DNA from: Narthecium ossifragum
Taxonomy: Eukaryota; Streptophyta; Magnoliopsida; Dioscoreales; Nartheciaceae
Direction: 5' to 3'
DNA length: 64,000 nt
Assembly (NCBI GenBank): GCA_963920575.1
Contig: OY986972.1
Coordinates: forward strand, 15,604,502 to 15,668,501
Positions 20,587 through 33,446 of the stretch are shown here, in pieces. Position 1 is the stretch's first letter; the number at the start of each line of letters is the position of its first letter. Under the pieces are notes generated by a model. The model did no database searches. It was not told where the DNA came from and worked only from the letters and a program-made list of their open reading frames with translations. Position numbers and translations under genes: made by a program.

Positions 20587-22834
20587 TGTCGCGCCCCCAC
20601 CCGCGAAGGCCCAACCGGGCGGGCGATGCGAACCAGAACCTAACTAAATGCGAAATAAATTTTGGCAAGGGTTCCCTCTAGCTTACTGGTTTCCCTAAAC
20701 ATTTCATAAGCACCCTTATTTAACAATAATTCCAAACCTCAACAACAAACAAAGATTTATTCAAATCCTAAAAAGGGTTTACATTCATATACATCACACT
20801 TTCGTAGGTGGCTATCTAAACAGAAAGGGTATAAATGACGATCACCGCTCCTCAAGCACCGCCAGACACTGTTGCGCCATCAAACACCTGCCCGGTAGGG
20901 GCCACCGAAAAAGAGCTAACGCCTGCACCTACAAAACGCAGCCCAGGTAGGAGTGAGCACTAAACTCAGTAGGGTTCTACACTACGACACACAAAAGAAG
21001 GAGGGAACACAACAGTGTCGCCGTTAAGCAAGGTCTCGGTGTACACAGGGGTCCCATAACCCCACTGCGTGTCCCTGAGGACTCCTATCTAGGTCCCATC
21101 CTTAGGAAGACAGGAAACCAACACTATCATCTCACCTGTAGGAAACTGACACTGCTAGGTGGGAATCAACACCACTGAGTAGACACACCCTCTACTCAAG
21201 AGACATGAGAACCTGACACCGGCTACACCTCAGAACCCGCCTCGAGGCCGACACGACCTCTAAAATCATCGATCAACATGTATTCAAATCATCTAAGCCT
21301 ATCATCGATATCGACTGAATACTACAATCCAACCTGGACCACGCTACCCGCCACGGTCCTAGAGCTAAATCCGAGCTACCTGAAAGCCTTGGATCGGCGA
21401 TCAACTCATCGCCCACGCCCTATCCTTATGCATCTAATGCGCAATCAAACTGCATGTTATGATCACGCGCAGGTAAGAGGTAAGCATGGAACAATATGAT
21501 AAGATAACAAACATGTCCAACTGGATTGCTGCAGCGATACCAACGACAGTTGTCAGCGAATCCGCAGCGGGTCCCGGCATTACGACGGTACCGCAACCGT
21601 CAATCGCGAACCCCTGCAACGGGAAGCAACCCCGAAAATACAGATGAACATATAATATTATTTAAATATCAAGATCCCCTAATTAGAGGCTAAGCGACCT
21701 CGTCAATCCGACGTCCAAATGACGTCAGATTCGAGATCCAACTTAGAAAACGCAGGTAAACATGCTGGGATCGACATATCCAAAATCAGGAAACATCCAA
21801 CGGCTCGATTATCGGAAAAATGCTAATCAAAACTATTAACTTCACTAATTACTTCTAATTGCTGCAACGCAGCCCATCCGAAGGAAAATCATAGCGATTA
21901 TACCAAAATCAGAAAATTATGAAACTGGATGGACCTAAGAGTATACCCACAGATCTAGAACTCTCATGTTTATCATAAATCATCATCATGCATGTACAGA
22001 CCGAAAAACACGCGTGTAAGCCGGCTGTTCTTTAAGAACAGCAAAACCAAAAAGTCTGAATTTAAACATGCTAAAATCCCACTAAAATGTCAACCAAATC
22101 ATATGAAACTCAAAAAAGTAAACAAGCTAACCTAGATACACAAAAAAACACCAATAACACCCAGATCCACCGGCTAGATTAAGGGAAAACCCATATTAAA
22201 CTCATGTAGGAAGAAAACTACCAAACTAAGCAACCTCAGCTGAATCCCCGCTATTCGAGCACCAAACCGGCTTCAAACCAAGCCACAAATTTTCCTCACA
22301 CTGCCACGAATCCAACGAGCCCTCAAGCATCCAAAAAGATGGTCGGAGGAGGGAGAACAGAAGGGAAGAAGGGAGAAGGAAAAACCGGAAAAATCAGAGG
22401 AGTCTCGGGCTACTTATAGGCTCGAGTCTGATCGATCGGTCTCAGGACCGATCAGTCGATCCCCGGACCGATCGGTCGGTCCCAGACTGGGCTGGGTTAA
22501 GTCGGTTCGCGTCCTTATCCGGACACGCAGTCACACCCTTATCCAGACAACTGACACAGGTCTGATCGATCGCTCCCAGGAGCGACTGATCGCACACGGG
22601 CCGCCACCTGTCCTAAAAACAAGCTTCTGCGCGCCCGAGCTTGGATCTTTCGATCCAAAGCATATGCCTAGGGTTCTAGCAAACATGGAATTAAAAAAAA
22701 GGGGCTATGTGTGCACCAAGCGGGTGTGAAACAAACCGACAAGGCGTAATTTACCAAATTGCCCTTGCGGTCCACAACGAGCCACGGGCCCGACCTAGAC
22801 GGTCGACCCAGGAGTAGAGGGACAGGTCCTCACA
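20587..22834 (-). mobile_element. Solo LTR of a Tekay-like element, inverted
   Basis: It reads in reverse from TGTGAGGACCTGTCCCTC (22834) to GGGGCGCGACA (20587), 2,248 bp. It is flanked by perfect TAGCA duplications at 20582-20586 and 22835-22839, and splits the right MULE repeat. GATCGATCGG/CCGATC and GATCGCTCC/GGAGCGACTGATC inverted pairs lie at 22430-22480 and 22564-22595. Confidence 0.9.
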
Positions 22835-22839
22835 TAGCA

Positions 22840-22885
22840 GATTGTAAAAACTTGAAATTAGAGGGTATTAAAAGCTAATTTCCCC
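22840..22885 (-). repeat. Outer part of the right MULE inverted repeat
   Basis: GAAATTAGAGGGTATTAAAAG mirrors 5536-5556. The element ends TTTCCCC at 22885, followed by the 9-bp duplication at 22886-22894. Confidence 0.8.
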
Positions 22886-22894
22886 TTAAAAGAA
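22886..22894. repeat. Right 9-bp target-site duplication of the MULE
   Basis: TTAAAAGAA is identical to 5515-5523. Confidence 0.85.
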
Positions 22895-23074
22895 TTAAAG
22901 AAGTTATATATATTTTTAAGAAAACCATATATATGTTTCTATAAATGGGGCGGGCCATCACTGCCCCGTTTAGTTAAGGGATTGGGGTTTTCCACCCAAA
23001 AAAATACTCCAATTACCCACTTGAGCGGGACACTGGCTGACCTATTTACCCATTCCATTGCCATCCCTGCTTTG
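22895..23074. other. AT-rich sequence with a hAT-like terminal fragment
   Basis: The stretch 22945-23070 ends CCATTGCCATCCCTG. In reverse this resembles the CAGGGATGGCAATG terminus of common plant hAT-type miniature elements, with a GGGGCGGGCC / CAATTACCCACTT interior. No confirmed partner end or 8-bp duplication was found. Confidence 0.35.
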
Positions 23075-24530
23075 GGGCTGTTTGTTTTGCTGGAGTGTTT
23101 TGGAATGGAGTGCTAGAATGAAATGTGATTCATGTGAAACGGACTGCAACAGAATGGATTGTTACTTTTGCTGCTTGTTTGGTGCTAGAATGGAAATTGA
23201 ATCATGTGGAATCTAGCACTTTATGCTGTTTGTTTGATGCTGGAATGGAAGCAGAATCATGTGATTTTTTCTGTTTTTGTATATGTTTTGTGATGTAGTG
23301 GGGGATATGGTCACCCCAGACTGCTTGTGGTGAAAAGACCATCCCTTTATATATATTGAAGGTTTAAACATGTGTAAAGTGTGTTAAAGTATAAATCACA
23401 AATAGTTGGTCATATAGAAATAAAAAAATGGCATAAATATATTTTTTAAATATATAGAATATATTAATACATATATATCTAGAGTGTTTGCTAGTGCGTT
23501 TTGATGCAAAAATGGTGGCTGGTGTATGCATTTGAAGCTTGGACACTCTGCAGTCCCTCGAGAGTCAATTTAATATATATTTTGGATCAACTCATGATCA
23601 AGAGTCAATTTAATAAAGTCCCTTGAGTGGGATGGCAAAGCGGAAAAATATCAATAGATGGGGATCAGGTAGTAGAAAGACCTTAGGTGGATGAGTATGT
23701 AAATTAAATATGGAAGGTGGCTGGTTGCCATTCAAGTGACCATCCAAAACACCAAATTAAATATTATAATAGCAATGAAATCTCCCCTTTCTAAAAAAAT
23801 TAAACATCAATTGAGTTGAATTCATCTAAACCATCGAAGTATTAAAATTATAATTCCAGCAAACCAAAAAACAAGAATCTTCGCTCAGATTCACATCATA
23901 GTAGTAAAAAACAAGTATTTTGGCTCAGATATATATCTAATACAAAACACAGTAGGCAAAAGAAACCAGAGAACATGGGATCATATTCACATACAATGCA
24001 AAACACGACACACAGAAGAAACTAGAGAACATGGGATCAGACAAAAAGCAATGCATAGGAACATAAACATGCCACGAGATCCAGGTACGTCTCGTGGTCT
24101 CTTGACAGCGCTGGTGAGGAAGAAGTGCTACCGCTTGAGGTTGGAGGAGAGGATATTGTGGTTTCCTAGAACGCTTGCGGAACGTGAGAACCAAGGGAGG
24201 GAGGAGGTCCTAGATCTGGTGGTGAAGGATGAAGGAGGACGAAGCAATCGCGAGAGAGCTCATGGTGGCGAAGAGCAACATCGCTCGGGTTCTTCGCTAG
24301 GGCAGGAATGGGTTGGAATAGGGTTGGAATCGAATTTCCTCAGGCGCTGGAAAATAATGCTGGAATGTGTTTCTAGGCCAAAATCAGTCCGAAACATTTG
24401 ACTGGAAACTGGCTATTCTGGAATGGATCTGAACTGAAATGGAACCCAATCCAGTGAAACAAACAAATGCAGTGTTGGAATCACATTCCATTCCAACCAT
24501 TTCAGCCATGTTTCCGGTGAAACAAACAGC
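23075..24530. mobile_element. Non-autonomous TIR DNA transposon (superfamily uncertain)
   Basis: The left end GCTGTTTGTTTTGCTGGA (from 23077) is mirrored at the right end by TCCGGTGAAACAAACAGC (to 24530). Similarity continues inward (TTGGAATGGA, ATGTGATTC). The left arm has three related subterminal repeats (GCTGTTTGTTT...GAATGGA near 23077, 23171 and 23224). Flanks TGCTTTG / TTCTTTG agree at 6 of 7 bases, suggestive only. No transposase is encoded; an ORF at 24051-24401 has no recognisable domain. A hAT or PIF/Harbinger origin would fit. Confidence 0.55.
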
Positions 24531-27420
24531 TTCTTTGTTTGTTTGGCTTCATGAAGAAAATAAATGCTAAAGGAGTTGAACCATAAACAGTTGCAGTGAG
24601 CACATCAGTTGGTTTAGTTGGCTCTTGTTTGGTTGAGCTGAGCTCATTCATAGACCGTCTTTTTTTTTTGTATTCCAATTATTTCTCGACTCATTTTTTA
24701 GACAAATGAGTAAATTAAATCGCGAGCCAAATTGAGAATTATTTGTCGATCATTCAGCTCTGCAACACCACAAAATGGTATGAATCATACATTCGCATTT
24801 CTGTTACAATCACTTGTGTACGTAAACTTAATAAAATTTCAGAGCTGAATGATTAGCTTGTCTATTATTCTTGTCAGCATGATTTGCATTTGCATCAAAT
24901 TTAATCAGAGTTTACTTTGATTTGATCTGTTTTCGCAAATCTATTTTTCTCTGATGTGGTCCTTTCTATATCTGGCAAGAATTGTTCAACTTTTAAGTTT
25001 CTTCTTAGTTTTATAGGAATTAACTATACTCCTTGATCTGGCACTATCATGACTAGCAAATTCTTAATATCTAAGAAAGACAGAAAAATTAGTCGGTGGT
25101 CGCGACATGGCCTTCGATCAAATCTAACCTATTATACGGTTTTGTTTTTGTTTTTTACTTTATCATGATAATAATGATTAATTTGTGGACAGCTTTTATA
25201 AGTTAAGAGTTTTCATTTCAAACATGTTGGGAATATTGCAAGTTAGATTTTACCCTTTCTGTCCTAACATAAGAAATATGTGAAGTTACCCCATTAATTA
25301 TTATTTTTGAATATTTACCCTCGTAATTTTTCACCCTTCAAATTTACACGTACCCATACCTCAAACGCACCCTCAGAAGGATTCTAAATTAATCCTAGTT
25401 TTCATTATGAGTGCTCTTAACAAAGATATGTTAAAAGTAATTAATTGCAGTGTTCTTCTTCATTTAGGCCAGGGATGTTGAAAGTAAATATTCTCTCATA
25501 TTTTGTTCCTTCTTTAGTACTAATTAATATACCATTAATCCTTAGTTTGCCTGGCTTTCTTCATCTAATATAAGATAATTAACAAGTAAACTACCAAAGA
25601 TTTTTCTCTTTCCATGTCTAGCAGGCTATGTTATTTCCATTTTTTTCACGCATTACTCTTGTTGACTAGGTTCATGCATGAATATTGTCCTGCATTTCCC
25701 TCCTTTGTTTGGCTGAGATCAATCCAACTGAACTTATTGTATTCATCACCAAATCAAAGAGATCGACATAAATCAATACGTATGATCATAGAACAGGAAC
25801 TCATGCGGCCTAAGTAAAGCCCTTCAGCACCACAGAAACGTATGAACCTATATATGAAAGTAGTTAGAACTTGTATGAAACTATGAAGCGATTCCATGGA
25901 AAAGACTTAACGAAAGGTTCCCGAATTTTAGATGAGGGGACTTTCACATGAACATCGAGAATAAATGATCGAAGTCGATAGATTTGTACAAATTTGACCA
26001 GGTTTCCATGTGCCAGCATGTGTTTACAAACACTTCTCCATCAACTCTAATATCTTGTTTGGTTTGAATACGTTGTCCATTGTTAGACTGAAGTCTACTT
26101 GATATACATAAAGTTGAAACCCATCCTTTCCTATCAGCCATAAGTTTTTGATTTGATTGCTGAAGTTAGCATGGTATCGAAGCCGAGAGTACACTAACAT
26201 GGTTTGAATATGTTATAGATTTTTAGACTGCATTCTGCTCGATATAAACCAATTTTAAGCTCATCCTTTCCTATCAATATAAGCTTTTGAGTTGATTGCT
26301 GAAGCGGATAGTGTATCAGAATAGAGATCCAGAGCTTCGAACAATGTCTCCCTCTGTCGGCATAAACTTCTTCAACAATGCTTGCATCATGCATGGCAGC
26401 AATGATGCAACTAGTAAATCTCTTACGTCCACACGATCTTTCTTCATGTCCGTTTCTTAGCAGCTTGCATCTCCATCACTTCATTTACTATTCCATTGAT
26501 TTCATTGAAAATTTAGTCCAATGACTAAGAGAACTGCTATATATAGTTGTTGTACTTGTCTGCCATCAAATTTCTTCCTTGCTTCTACACGCATTTCATC
26601 AATGATAAATAGCTAGACAACTTGGAAGATGACCCTATATAACCTTCTCCAGGTATGGTGGACTTCAGAACTACCATAAAGGTCTATATATTAATCAGAG
26701 CATCTTCACACATATATCAACTAAAAACCCATCAAAATTGGGAAGCTTCATGTGGGTTGACCAAAACTAGTCTTCCTTATAGCAGTCCTGGATTGAAACT
26801 TATGTAACATTATGAGACAAGTTCTAAGAAAAGTTGTTGGCATGCATGACCTTCACGTGTACGCACTTTGGTAAAGGTTTGCATTTATAGAAGGAGAACC
26901 TTTTGCAAGAACGTCCAGAAATTAAGGATTGAATTGGAGGAAGGATTCTTTTTCTTTCTTTCTTTTGTTCCAACGCAATGTGTGTGCATGGCCTATTTGA
27001 TTGACCAAGGTGGTTCTTGTACTGTGTTTGATGCTTTAGAAAGTTTAATGTAACTTCCATTAAATATTTCTGATAGTAGATGAAACAGACAGATAGTGAT
27101 AACTTACTAGAAACTTAAAACTTCCATTGACCTATTTTCTTTCTCTACTTTTCATATTCCAAGTTATTTTTCTAAAAACTTAAGGCTTCCATTGACCTAT
27201 TTTCTTTCTCTACTTCCTAACCAAGTTATTTACATTGCATACATTCATTGATCCTAACTATGGTAATCAATTAAATTTTTATCTATATCTTCAGACATTG
27301 ATTTGTCTATAAACTATTGTAATTCAAATTTCTTCAAATTTGAAACAAGCTGTCAACTTATTTGAATAGAAAGATAAAATTGATGATTCCGTAGGATTAC
27401 ATTGACTATTCCGTTATGGA
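24531..27420. other. AT-rich intergenic sequence with two local duplications
   Basis: No gene or RNA is recognised in nearly 2.9 kb. A degenerate tandem duplication of about 155 bp covers roughly 26,030-26,320 (CATCCTTTCCTATCA and TTGATTGCTGAAG occur in both halves). A second, of about 70 bp, lies at 27,105-27,235 (TTCCATTGACCTATTTTC twice). Short ORFs here show no family resemblance. Confidence 0.55.
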
Positions 27421-28140
27421 ATTCAAGGCGTTTTAGGCCCAAACCCCATATTACACCCGTTATTCGTCCAAAACCCAAGCAGGGTTGCTAAACCCCCCCC
27501 CCCCCCCTTGCTTGTTTCTAGGGCAAAAACCCAAATCACATAAAAAGGATGAGATTGCCCTCGCGTGCCTACGATCATCCATCCCGTCTTTTTTCCTCTC
27601 CGACTAGCTTCTCCTTTTCTTTTTTCATCTTCCACCCCTCGCGCTCGCTCTCTTCCGGCATCTCCCTCGACAAGTGATTCACAGCGTTCCGTCGTCTCTA
27701 TTGACCCCAGCGTCTTCACAAACATCGCAGCTCCTCAACGGCTCCATCCCTCTCACCTCCATTTTCATCTTTTTCAACCCAGATACTCTAATCCAGACCT
27801 CAACGAGGATGGGGAAGAATGTGAAGACGCCTAAAACAAAGGAGAAGAAGGTAAGTTTCGATTCTTATCCATTTATCTATAGATTCCGATGGATTTATCT
27901 TTGATATTCATTTTCATCTTTGCGATTGATGCCTACAAGTCCATTTCTATCTTCTTGATTTTATGATAATTAGATTGCAATGTGTTTTAGGGTTTACTCA
28001 TATGTTTTCATTTGGATAAAACCCTAAAAAAAGGAAAAAGATGAAAATGCATCAGTTAGGCTTTTTGCTTCATGAGAATGGCTAAATAGGTACATTGAAA
28101 CCCTATCTAGATTACTTATTATTTGATTTGTAGGATTTCT

Positions 28141-28410
28141 CTTCATTGAATGTCATTTTCATCTCTGTCATTTATTTTGATCACTGTTGATTTGACTTTA
28201 TCTTTGTCATTCATTTTCATCTCTGTTGATTCATTTTCATCTTTGTCATTTATTTTTATCTTTGTTGACGCAATTTCACATTTAATGATTCATTTTCATC
28301 TTTGTGGATTCATTTTCATCTCTGTCATTCATTTTCATCTTTGTCATTCATTTTCATCTATGTCATTCATTTTCATCATTAAGGATTCATTTTCATCTTT
28401 TAGGGTAAAC
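28141..28410 (+). repeat. ATTTTCATCTTT-type repeat array in intron 1 of the Ulp1 gene
   Basis: The motif TTTTCATCT recurs about every 15-30 bp with variable linkers. The same motif fills the intron at 40,000-40,290, the intron at 42,220-42,480 and sequence at 56,140-56,300. The ORF at 28150-28434 is only a translation of this array. Confidence 0.75.
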
Positions 28411-28807
28411 AACAATACAAATCAGCATTGGTAGGGATTGTGTCAATGATTGAGCAAGCTCACACACTTATCAAGCTTGCAAACTTGGAATTGATAATGA
28501 AAACCCCATTTTATGCACTGTTTGGGGTGATTTATGAGAGGAAGATCACCAAGAACATGTGCATAAAGCGCGACGAGGACATCAGATGAATACTCAACCA
28601 ATACAATCGATATACTCACACATTCAGGTTTGGAAGTGAAAACCATATGATTACAAAGAGAGATGTTCAACTCATCTTTAGGATGGTAGAAGGTGATAAG
28701 AAGATAACAGTTCCCAAGGGGCCGAAGAAGATGCCCTCGGCCTTCGGGGATAGAGTATTTAGAGACCTGAAACAGATCAATCTGAGCTCATTGAAGAACG
28801 AGGTAGT

Positions 28808-30245
28808 TGATGAATAAATTTTATATCTCGCAAGTATACGAATCAGTGCAATCAGCATAGTAGCAAGACGAGTATCGTACCCACAGAGATTTGTAGAGAT
28901 TATTAGAGTAAAACGCTAAAGAACAGAAAAGAAAGAAAATAAGGAAGGGAAAATAAGAAATATGAAGTCTTGAAAATAGATGATCTAATAACGAAATAAG
29001 AAAACGATGAAAATATGATGGATTAATACTAAGGTTCCGATTTCACCAAAACATCCTCATTCTATGCATTGAATCAATCAAGATCTCAGTTTAATTCCAA
29101 GGGTTCGTTCTTCCAGTATGATGATCCGTTCGATCGTGGTCTTCACCAAGTACCCTCAATTAACCCTAGTTAATGAAGCCATAGCTAAGGGTCAATCAAG
29201 AATCCATTAAGCTCTGAAGAATAATTATGAACCAAGAAGTGTCTTAGCTTGAACCCGGCTTCGACTAAATCTCATTCATTCGCCCAATCTTACATAACAC
29301 AATCTATAATACTTCTATTGGCCAGATAAAGGTATTTAAGATCTCAATTATAATAATGAATGAAACAAGAAATATAAACTGATTAAATAAATATGATCCA
29401 ATAACATAGAATGATTCAGTTAGGGCCACATCGGTACCTTAGAGAAGAAACTAGCCACTCATGTTCATCATGAGGGCAACAAAACTAATGAAGAAATAAG
29501 ATGAGAAAAAGAAAATAAAACCAAGCATGGAACCCGTCTCCTCTCCTCCAAACGCTGCCAAAAAGTCCCCCTCAAACCCTAGAAAGAGTTCTATTTATAG
29601 CCTTAAGTGTCTCCATCCACGGATTAGATCTAAACCGTTGATTTTCTTCACTGGGAAAGAAAGTAGGATCGATCCCTCCCAGGGTGTCGGATCGATCCCT
29701 CTCATTAAAAACTTCAATTTATGGCTTCACCCGAGTTCGATCGATCGGACTATGGGTGTCGGATCGATCGGACTCAGTAGGATGGATGGAGGGATCGATC
29801 GGACTGTGTACAGCTGAAAAATATGCGTTCTGTCAGGTTTCTGCATAGTCGGATCGATCGGACTCTAGGTGTCGGATCGATCGGACTTTCCAGCGGATTT
29901 ACTGATTTGCCATCCAGACTGCGTCATTGGTACTAAAATTGCCGTAACTTTCTCTAGGAAACTTGGAATCACGAACGGTAAAATTCTCCAGAATCTAGAC
30001 TTCAAGAGCTTTCCAACCATATATGACACATCATCTGGTTCTTAATGAGAAGGTACAGTTTAATCTTTCAAGTTGATCCATGTAATCTTTTCAGCTTCTT
30101 TGCTCCTTTTTCCTACATTTTTCAAATAACTATGTGAAGCAACATATAGATATAAAAATAGTAATAAAGATGTTGATTAAGGATAATAATTTAGCAATTG
30201 AGATGGTTATAAGGCTATTTAGAGTGCACTTTCATGCACTCATCA
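28808..30245 (-). repeat. 3' LTR of the Athila/Tat-like element
   Basis: 1,438 bp. Compared with the other LTR it lacks about 33 bp near 29,281 and a 15-bp duplication at the outer end. In its orientation, GATCGATC pairs (29666/29689, 29739/29762 and a pair near 29,850-29,880, spacing 23 bp or close) precede a TATTTATA box at 29592-29599. Confidence 0.85.
29592..29900 (-). promoter_or_regulatory. TATA box and upstream GATCGATC dyads (Athila/Tat-like LTR)
   Basis: Reading leftwards, paired GGATCGATCC / CGATCGATCGG motifs are followed by CTATAAATAG at the TATA position. The same block is repeated in the other LTR at 39,015-39,320. Confidence 0.55.
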
Positions 30246-31567
30246 CACCCCCTAACCAGCTTATTGCTAGTCTCTAGCAATTTTAAGCGCATAAAATCAT
30301 AAGCACCCCAACGGTCTAAGGTTGTAGACATGCATAATAAGAGTTCTACCTTGTCAAGTCAATAGTGTTGTACACCATACAGAGCACGAAAACTTCTTAT
30401 ACTCATACACATACTACCAACATATGAAATCAACTTCTACACTTCAAACATGCTAATCACCATCCAGAAGAATACATGTGACGTGAGTAATAAATGTTAC
30501 GTACAGAAGCAACTTCTACCCACCATTAGTCCAAACACACTACTATCTTCATAACCAATCATCCAACCCTCGCACTTTAAGTACAATATGCTCTTTTTTT
30601 TTTCTTTTTTTTTTCTTTTTTTTTTCTTTTTTTTCTTCAACTATAAGACATTTTGCCTTTTTACACGAGCGCTCTCCGCTTCATGAGGCGCAGAGACCCG
30701 GTTACTTAACAAAACACTGAGTAGTTTTTTAGCTATTAGTGATTCTACCTTTTTACGCGAGCTCCCCACTTTCTGAGACAAGAACACCCGGTTACTCAGT
30801 AGATCACCTAATAGGTGTTTAGGCACAGCTTAATCAAGCTCCAGAACTTTTTCTCTTTTTTTTTTTCTCTGCATGCAATACTCAACACTAGCTAATGCTG
30901 AAATCATGGTCTAGATTGACAACAATGTGCTCATTCCTTTGGTGGGTATAATTACCACTGCACAGAATGTGTTCGTTTGTGACTCACATAATGTTCTACC
31001 TTCAGGTTATCACACATGCAATCAATGTATAGGCCAATCCATATGAATTCAGCATGTATAATACGCATAAAAATTTCAACTCATGTACAATTTAACACTA
31101 TTATACCCACAAGGTAGTATGAATAAGGTCATGAATGTCTGCACCCCCCAACCGGAAATTAACATTGTCCTGAATGTGTGCGTCGTAAACAATAACATAC
31201 GTAGGAGGTGGCTATCCAAATTTTCATAGAAAGAGGAGACAAGATAATGTAAATAAGAAAGAGGCCACCTGATAGAGTAGCGAACATATCCTCAAGGATC
31301 CTCGGGGTGGCTGAAATCTTAAAAGAAAAACAAAAAAGAAAACATAAAACGAAAAATTGAAACTTAAAACCGGTTACCTTGGTGGGTTGTCTCCCACCCA
31401 GCACTTTATTTAACGTCTAGGCAAGACGTACTGTAAAGCCTTAAGGCTCAGCCAGGTTCGTATGGCTGTAATGCTTCAAGCGGTGTGACAACCTCCTTTG
31501 CTCTCTTATAACTGTTCAAGTTATCCTGCACCATCTTCAAATCCATTTTCAACATAGTCTTCACTTG
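30246..31567 (-). other. 3' non-coding region of the Athila/Tat-like element
   Basis: There is no coding sequence. It contains poly-pyrimidine runs at 30,590-30,640 and two tandem copies of a conserved block (30,655-30,720 and 30,750-30,812). Read on the minus strand each has a TAACCGGGT core followed by a G-rich bend and GAGCTCGCGTAAAAAGG-type end. The same doublet occurs in the related element at 51,940-52,100. A purine-rich stretch borders the 3' LTR (GCTGGTTAGGGGGTG on the minus strand). Confidence 0.5.
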
Positions 31568-33335
31568 CTACTGCTTGAAATTAGAGAACACCAATGAATC
31601 TGCAACCTCTATTGAGAAGCAATCAAAAGAGTTTGAAGGATAGAATATAGACTCAAACACTTTAAATTCAACAGTTTCACCTAAAACTATCATGCTAAGC
31701 TTACCATCATTCACATTAATTATAGTTTCAGCAATAGCTATGAATGGACGTCCCAGCAAAATAGGTAACTTTCTATCATTCAACGGTGCCTCATCCATAT
31801 CCAATATCACAAAATCAGCAGGGATAATTAACTTATCAACTTGTACTAAGATGTCTTCTACAATGCCTAATGGATATTTAATTGAACGATCTACAAGTTG
31901 TAGAGACATAGTAGTAGGTTTCAATTCACCAACACCTAACTGAAAAAAAACAGAGTAAGGCATCAAATTAACACTAGCTCCTAAGTCAAGCATTGCCTCC
32001 CCTATTTTTGTATCACCAACAGTAATATTAATATTAAAACTCCCTGGATCCTTAAGCTTGGGTGGAAGCTTCCTTTGTAGAACCGCGCTTGCCGTTTCTG
32101 AAACTATCACCTTTTCAGGAGGTTCATACTTACGCATAGAAGTACGTAGTTCCTTGAAGAACTTTGGAAAGGCTGGCATTTTCCTAATCACATCAAGCAA
32201 TGGTAAGTTCACATTAACTTTAGATAAAATATCATAAATTTCAGAATATGACTTATCCATTTTGGCTTTCTTCAGGCGGCCTGGAAAAGGAATTGGTGGC
32301 ACATATGGTGGAGGAGCGTTGTGGTGAACCTCAGGATCTAAAATTCCTCTCTTCTCATTCTCAGAAACAGATGTGGCCTTCAGTGGCTTTTTCGGGGGCT
32401 CCTCCCTCTCGACTTCCTCAATTTTATCATCACTACACATATCAGTAACTTCAGCATTAATATTATTCTCAATTATTTTACCTGAACGAAGAATAGTAAC
32501 TGCGTTGGCTTGCTCAGGTTGGCTTGGAAATCTGCTTGGAACATGGGCTCGTACAGCATCTACAAGCTGTCCCACTTGAACTTCCAACTTCCCAATGGAT
32601 GCTGCAACATTCTTCAATACTGCATCATGTCGAGCAATGACCGAATCTTGTTGTTCCATCCTTGTGTCTACTTTCTGCATAAAAGCTAACATAGTCGCTT
32701 CCAAAGATGACTTAACAGGTGGGTTAGATTGATTAGCAGAAGGCATACTAGCATTAGCAGTATTTTTCCATGAAAAATTCGGATGCTCCCTCCAACCAGG
32801 ATTGTAAGTATTTGCATAAGGATCAAATCTAGGTCTCGGGTTATAAGCATTCATCAAATTAGCTTGTTCTTGTACATATTCAGGAAATTCATTACCAGAA
32901 GGACATGAATCAAACCTATGACCAACAATATTGTAAATTGAGCAAACCTCAACCGGTTTGGCGTGTGTGGACATCATAGCGTTCATCTTCTTGTTGAGGG
33001 CTGCGATTTGCCTTGCCATGTCATCATTCTAGTTAAGCTCATAGATGCCTCTCGCCTTATTCCTCGTGTCTCTCTGCTGTGAGTTTGATCCTAGCATCTC
33101 ATAAATTTCATATGCCTCTGGTGGTGTCCTTTTGAACATCGCTCCACCTGCAGCATTATCTGCCATAGTCTGACAAGAAAGATTTAGTCCATCATAGAAA
33201 TATTGTATCTGATTTTCTAAAGAATAATTATGATGTGGACATTGCATCAAAAGCATTTTAAATCTATCCCATGCTTCATGGAATGGTTCTCCATCAGATT
33301 GCTGAAAATTTGGAATTTGCCTTCTCAAGTTAGTA
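31568..33335 (-). pseudogene. gag C-terminal part and aspartic protease of the Athila/Tat-like element
   Basis: On the minus strand 33335 to 33029 continues gag (QQSDGEPFHEAWDRFKMLL, FYDGLN, EAYEIYEML) and ends with a TAG. The frame then runs 33019-31568 for 483 residues with a zinc-knuckle-like CSIYNIVGHRFDSCP (second Cys replaced by Tyr). A coiled segment follows, then the protease (EAMLDLGASVNLMPYSVF, ILLGRPFIA). The active-site triad reads D-L-G-A instead of D-S/T-G, as is usual for the Athila/Tat protease. No RT follows. The ORF simply ends in VFSNFKQ, so Pol is absent rather than frameshifted. Confidence 0.8.
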
Positions 33336-33340
33336 GTCAT

Positions 33341-33420
33341 TGTAAGAAGGGAGTTGAGATTGAGTACATGTATGTTATGTTGAGTGACAAAAAAGAGATA
33401 TACAAGGTATATATGTAACA
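33341..33420 (-). repeat. 3' LTR (80 bp) of the Copia element
   Basis: Runs TGTTACATATATACC to CCCTTCTTACA on the minus strand. It contains a TATATA-like stretch. It is identical to 37570-37649. Confidence 0.9.
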
Positions 33421-33442
33421 CCCCCCCCCCCCCCCCCCCCTC
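33421..33442 (-). other. Polypurine tract of the Copia element
   Basis: Twenty consecutive C on the plus strand (G on the minus strand) directly abut the 3' LTR. This is the position where plus-strand synthesis is primed. Confidence 0.65.
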
Positions 33443-33446
33443 AAAC

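Larger units (their letters stand above)
5524..22885. mobile_element. Mutator-like DNA transposon (MULE) riddled with nested LTR elements
   Basis: The ends are inverted copies: the left begins GAGGGAATTAGC and the right, read in reverse, GGGGAAATTAGC. They are flanked by a perfect 9-bp duplication. The original element carried a GRF-zinc-finger gene reading right from the left end and a MURA-type transposase reading left from the right end. Only N-terminal parts of the transposase (PB1-like region and DNA-binding domain) survive; the catalytic domain is missing. At least three and probably four LTR insertions (7621-15083, 15636-17888, 18568-20096, 20587-22834) account for about 13.5 kb of its 17.4 kb. 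It is dead as an autonomous element. Confidence 0.85.

Noticed and set aside
5166..23070. A hAT-type element spanning the whole MULE (GGGATGGGAATG at left, CATTGCCATCCCT at right)
   Set aside because: The motifs are short and no 8-bp duplication could be matched, so I did not call it.
28150..28434. Phe/Ser/Ile-rich ORF that could pass as a membrane peptide
   Set aside because: It is the translation of the ATTTTCATC repeat in an intron.
30590..30645. Poly-T stretches as poly(A) tail of a retrogene
   Set aside because: They lie inside the Athila/Tat-like 3' region at a fixed place and are not attached to a gene copy.
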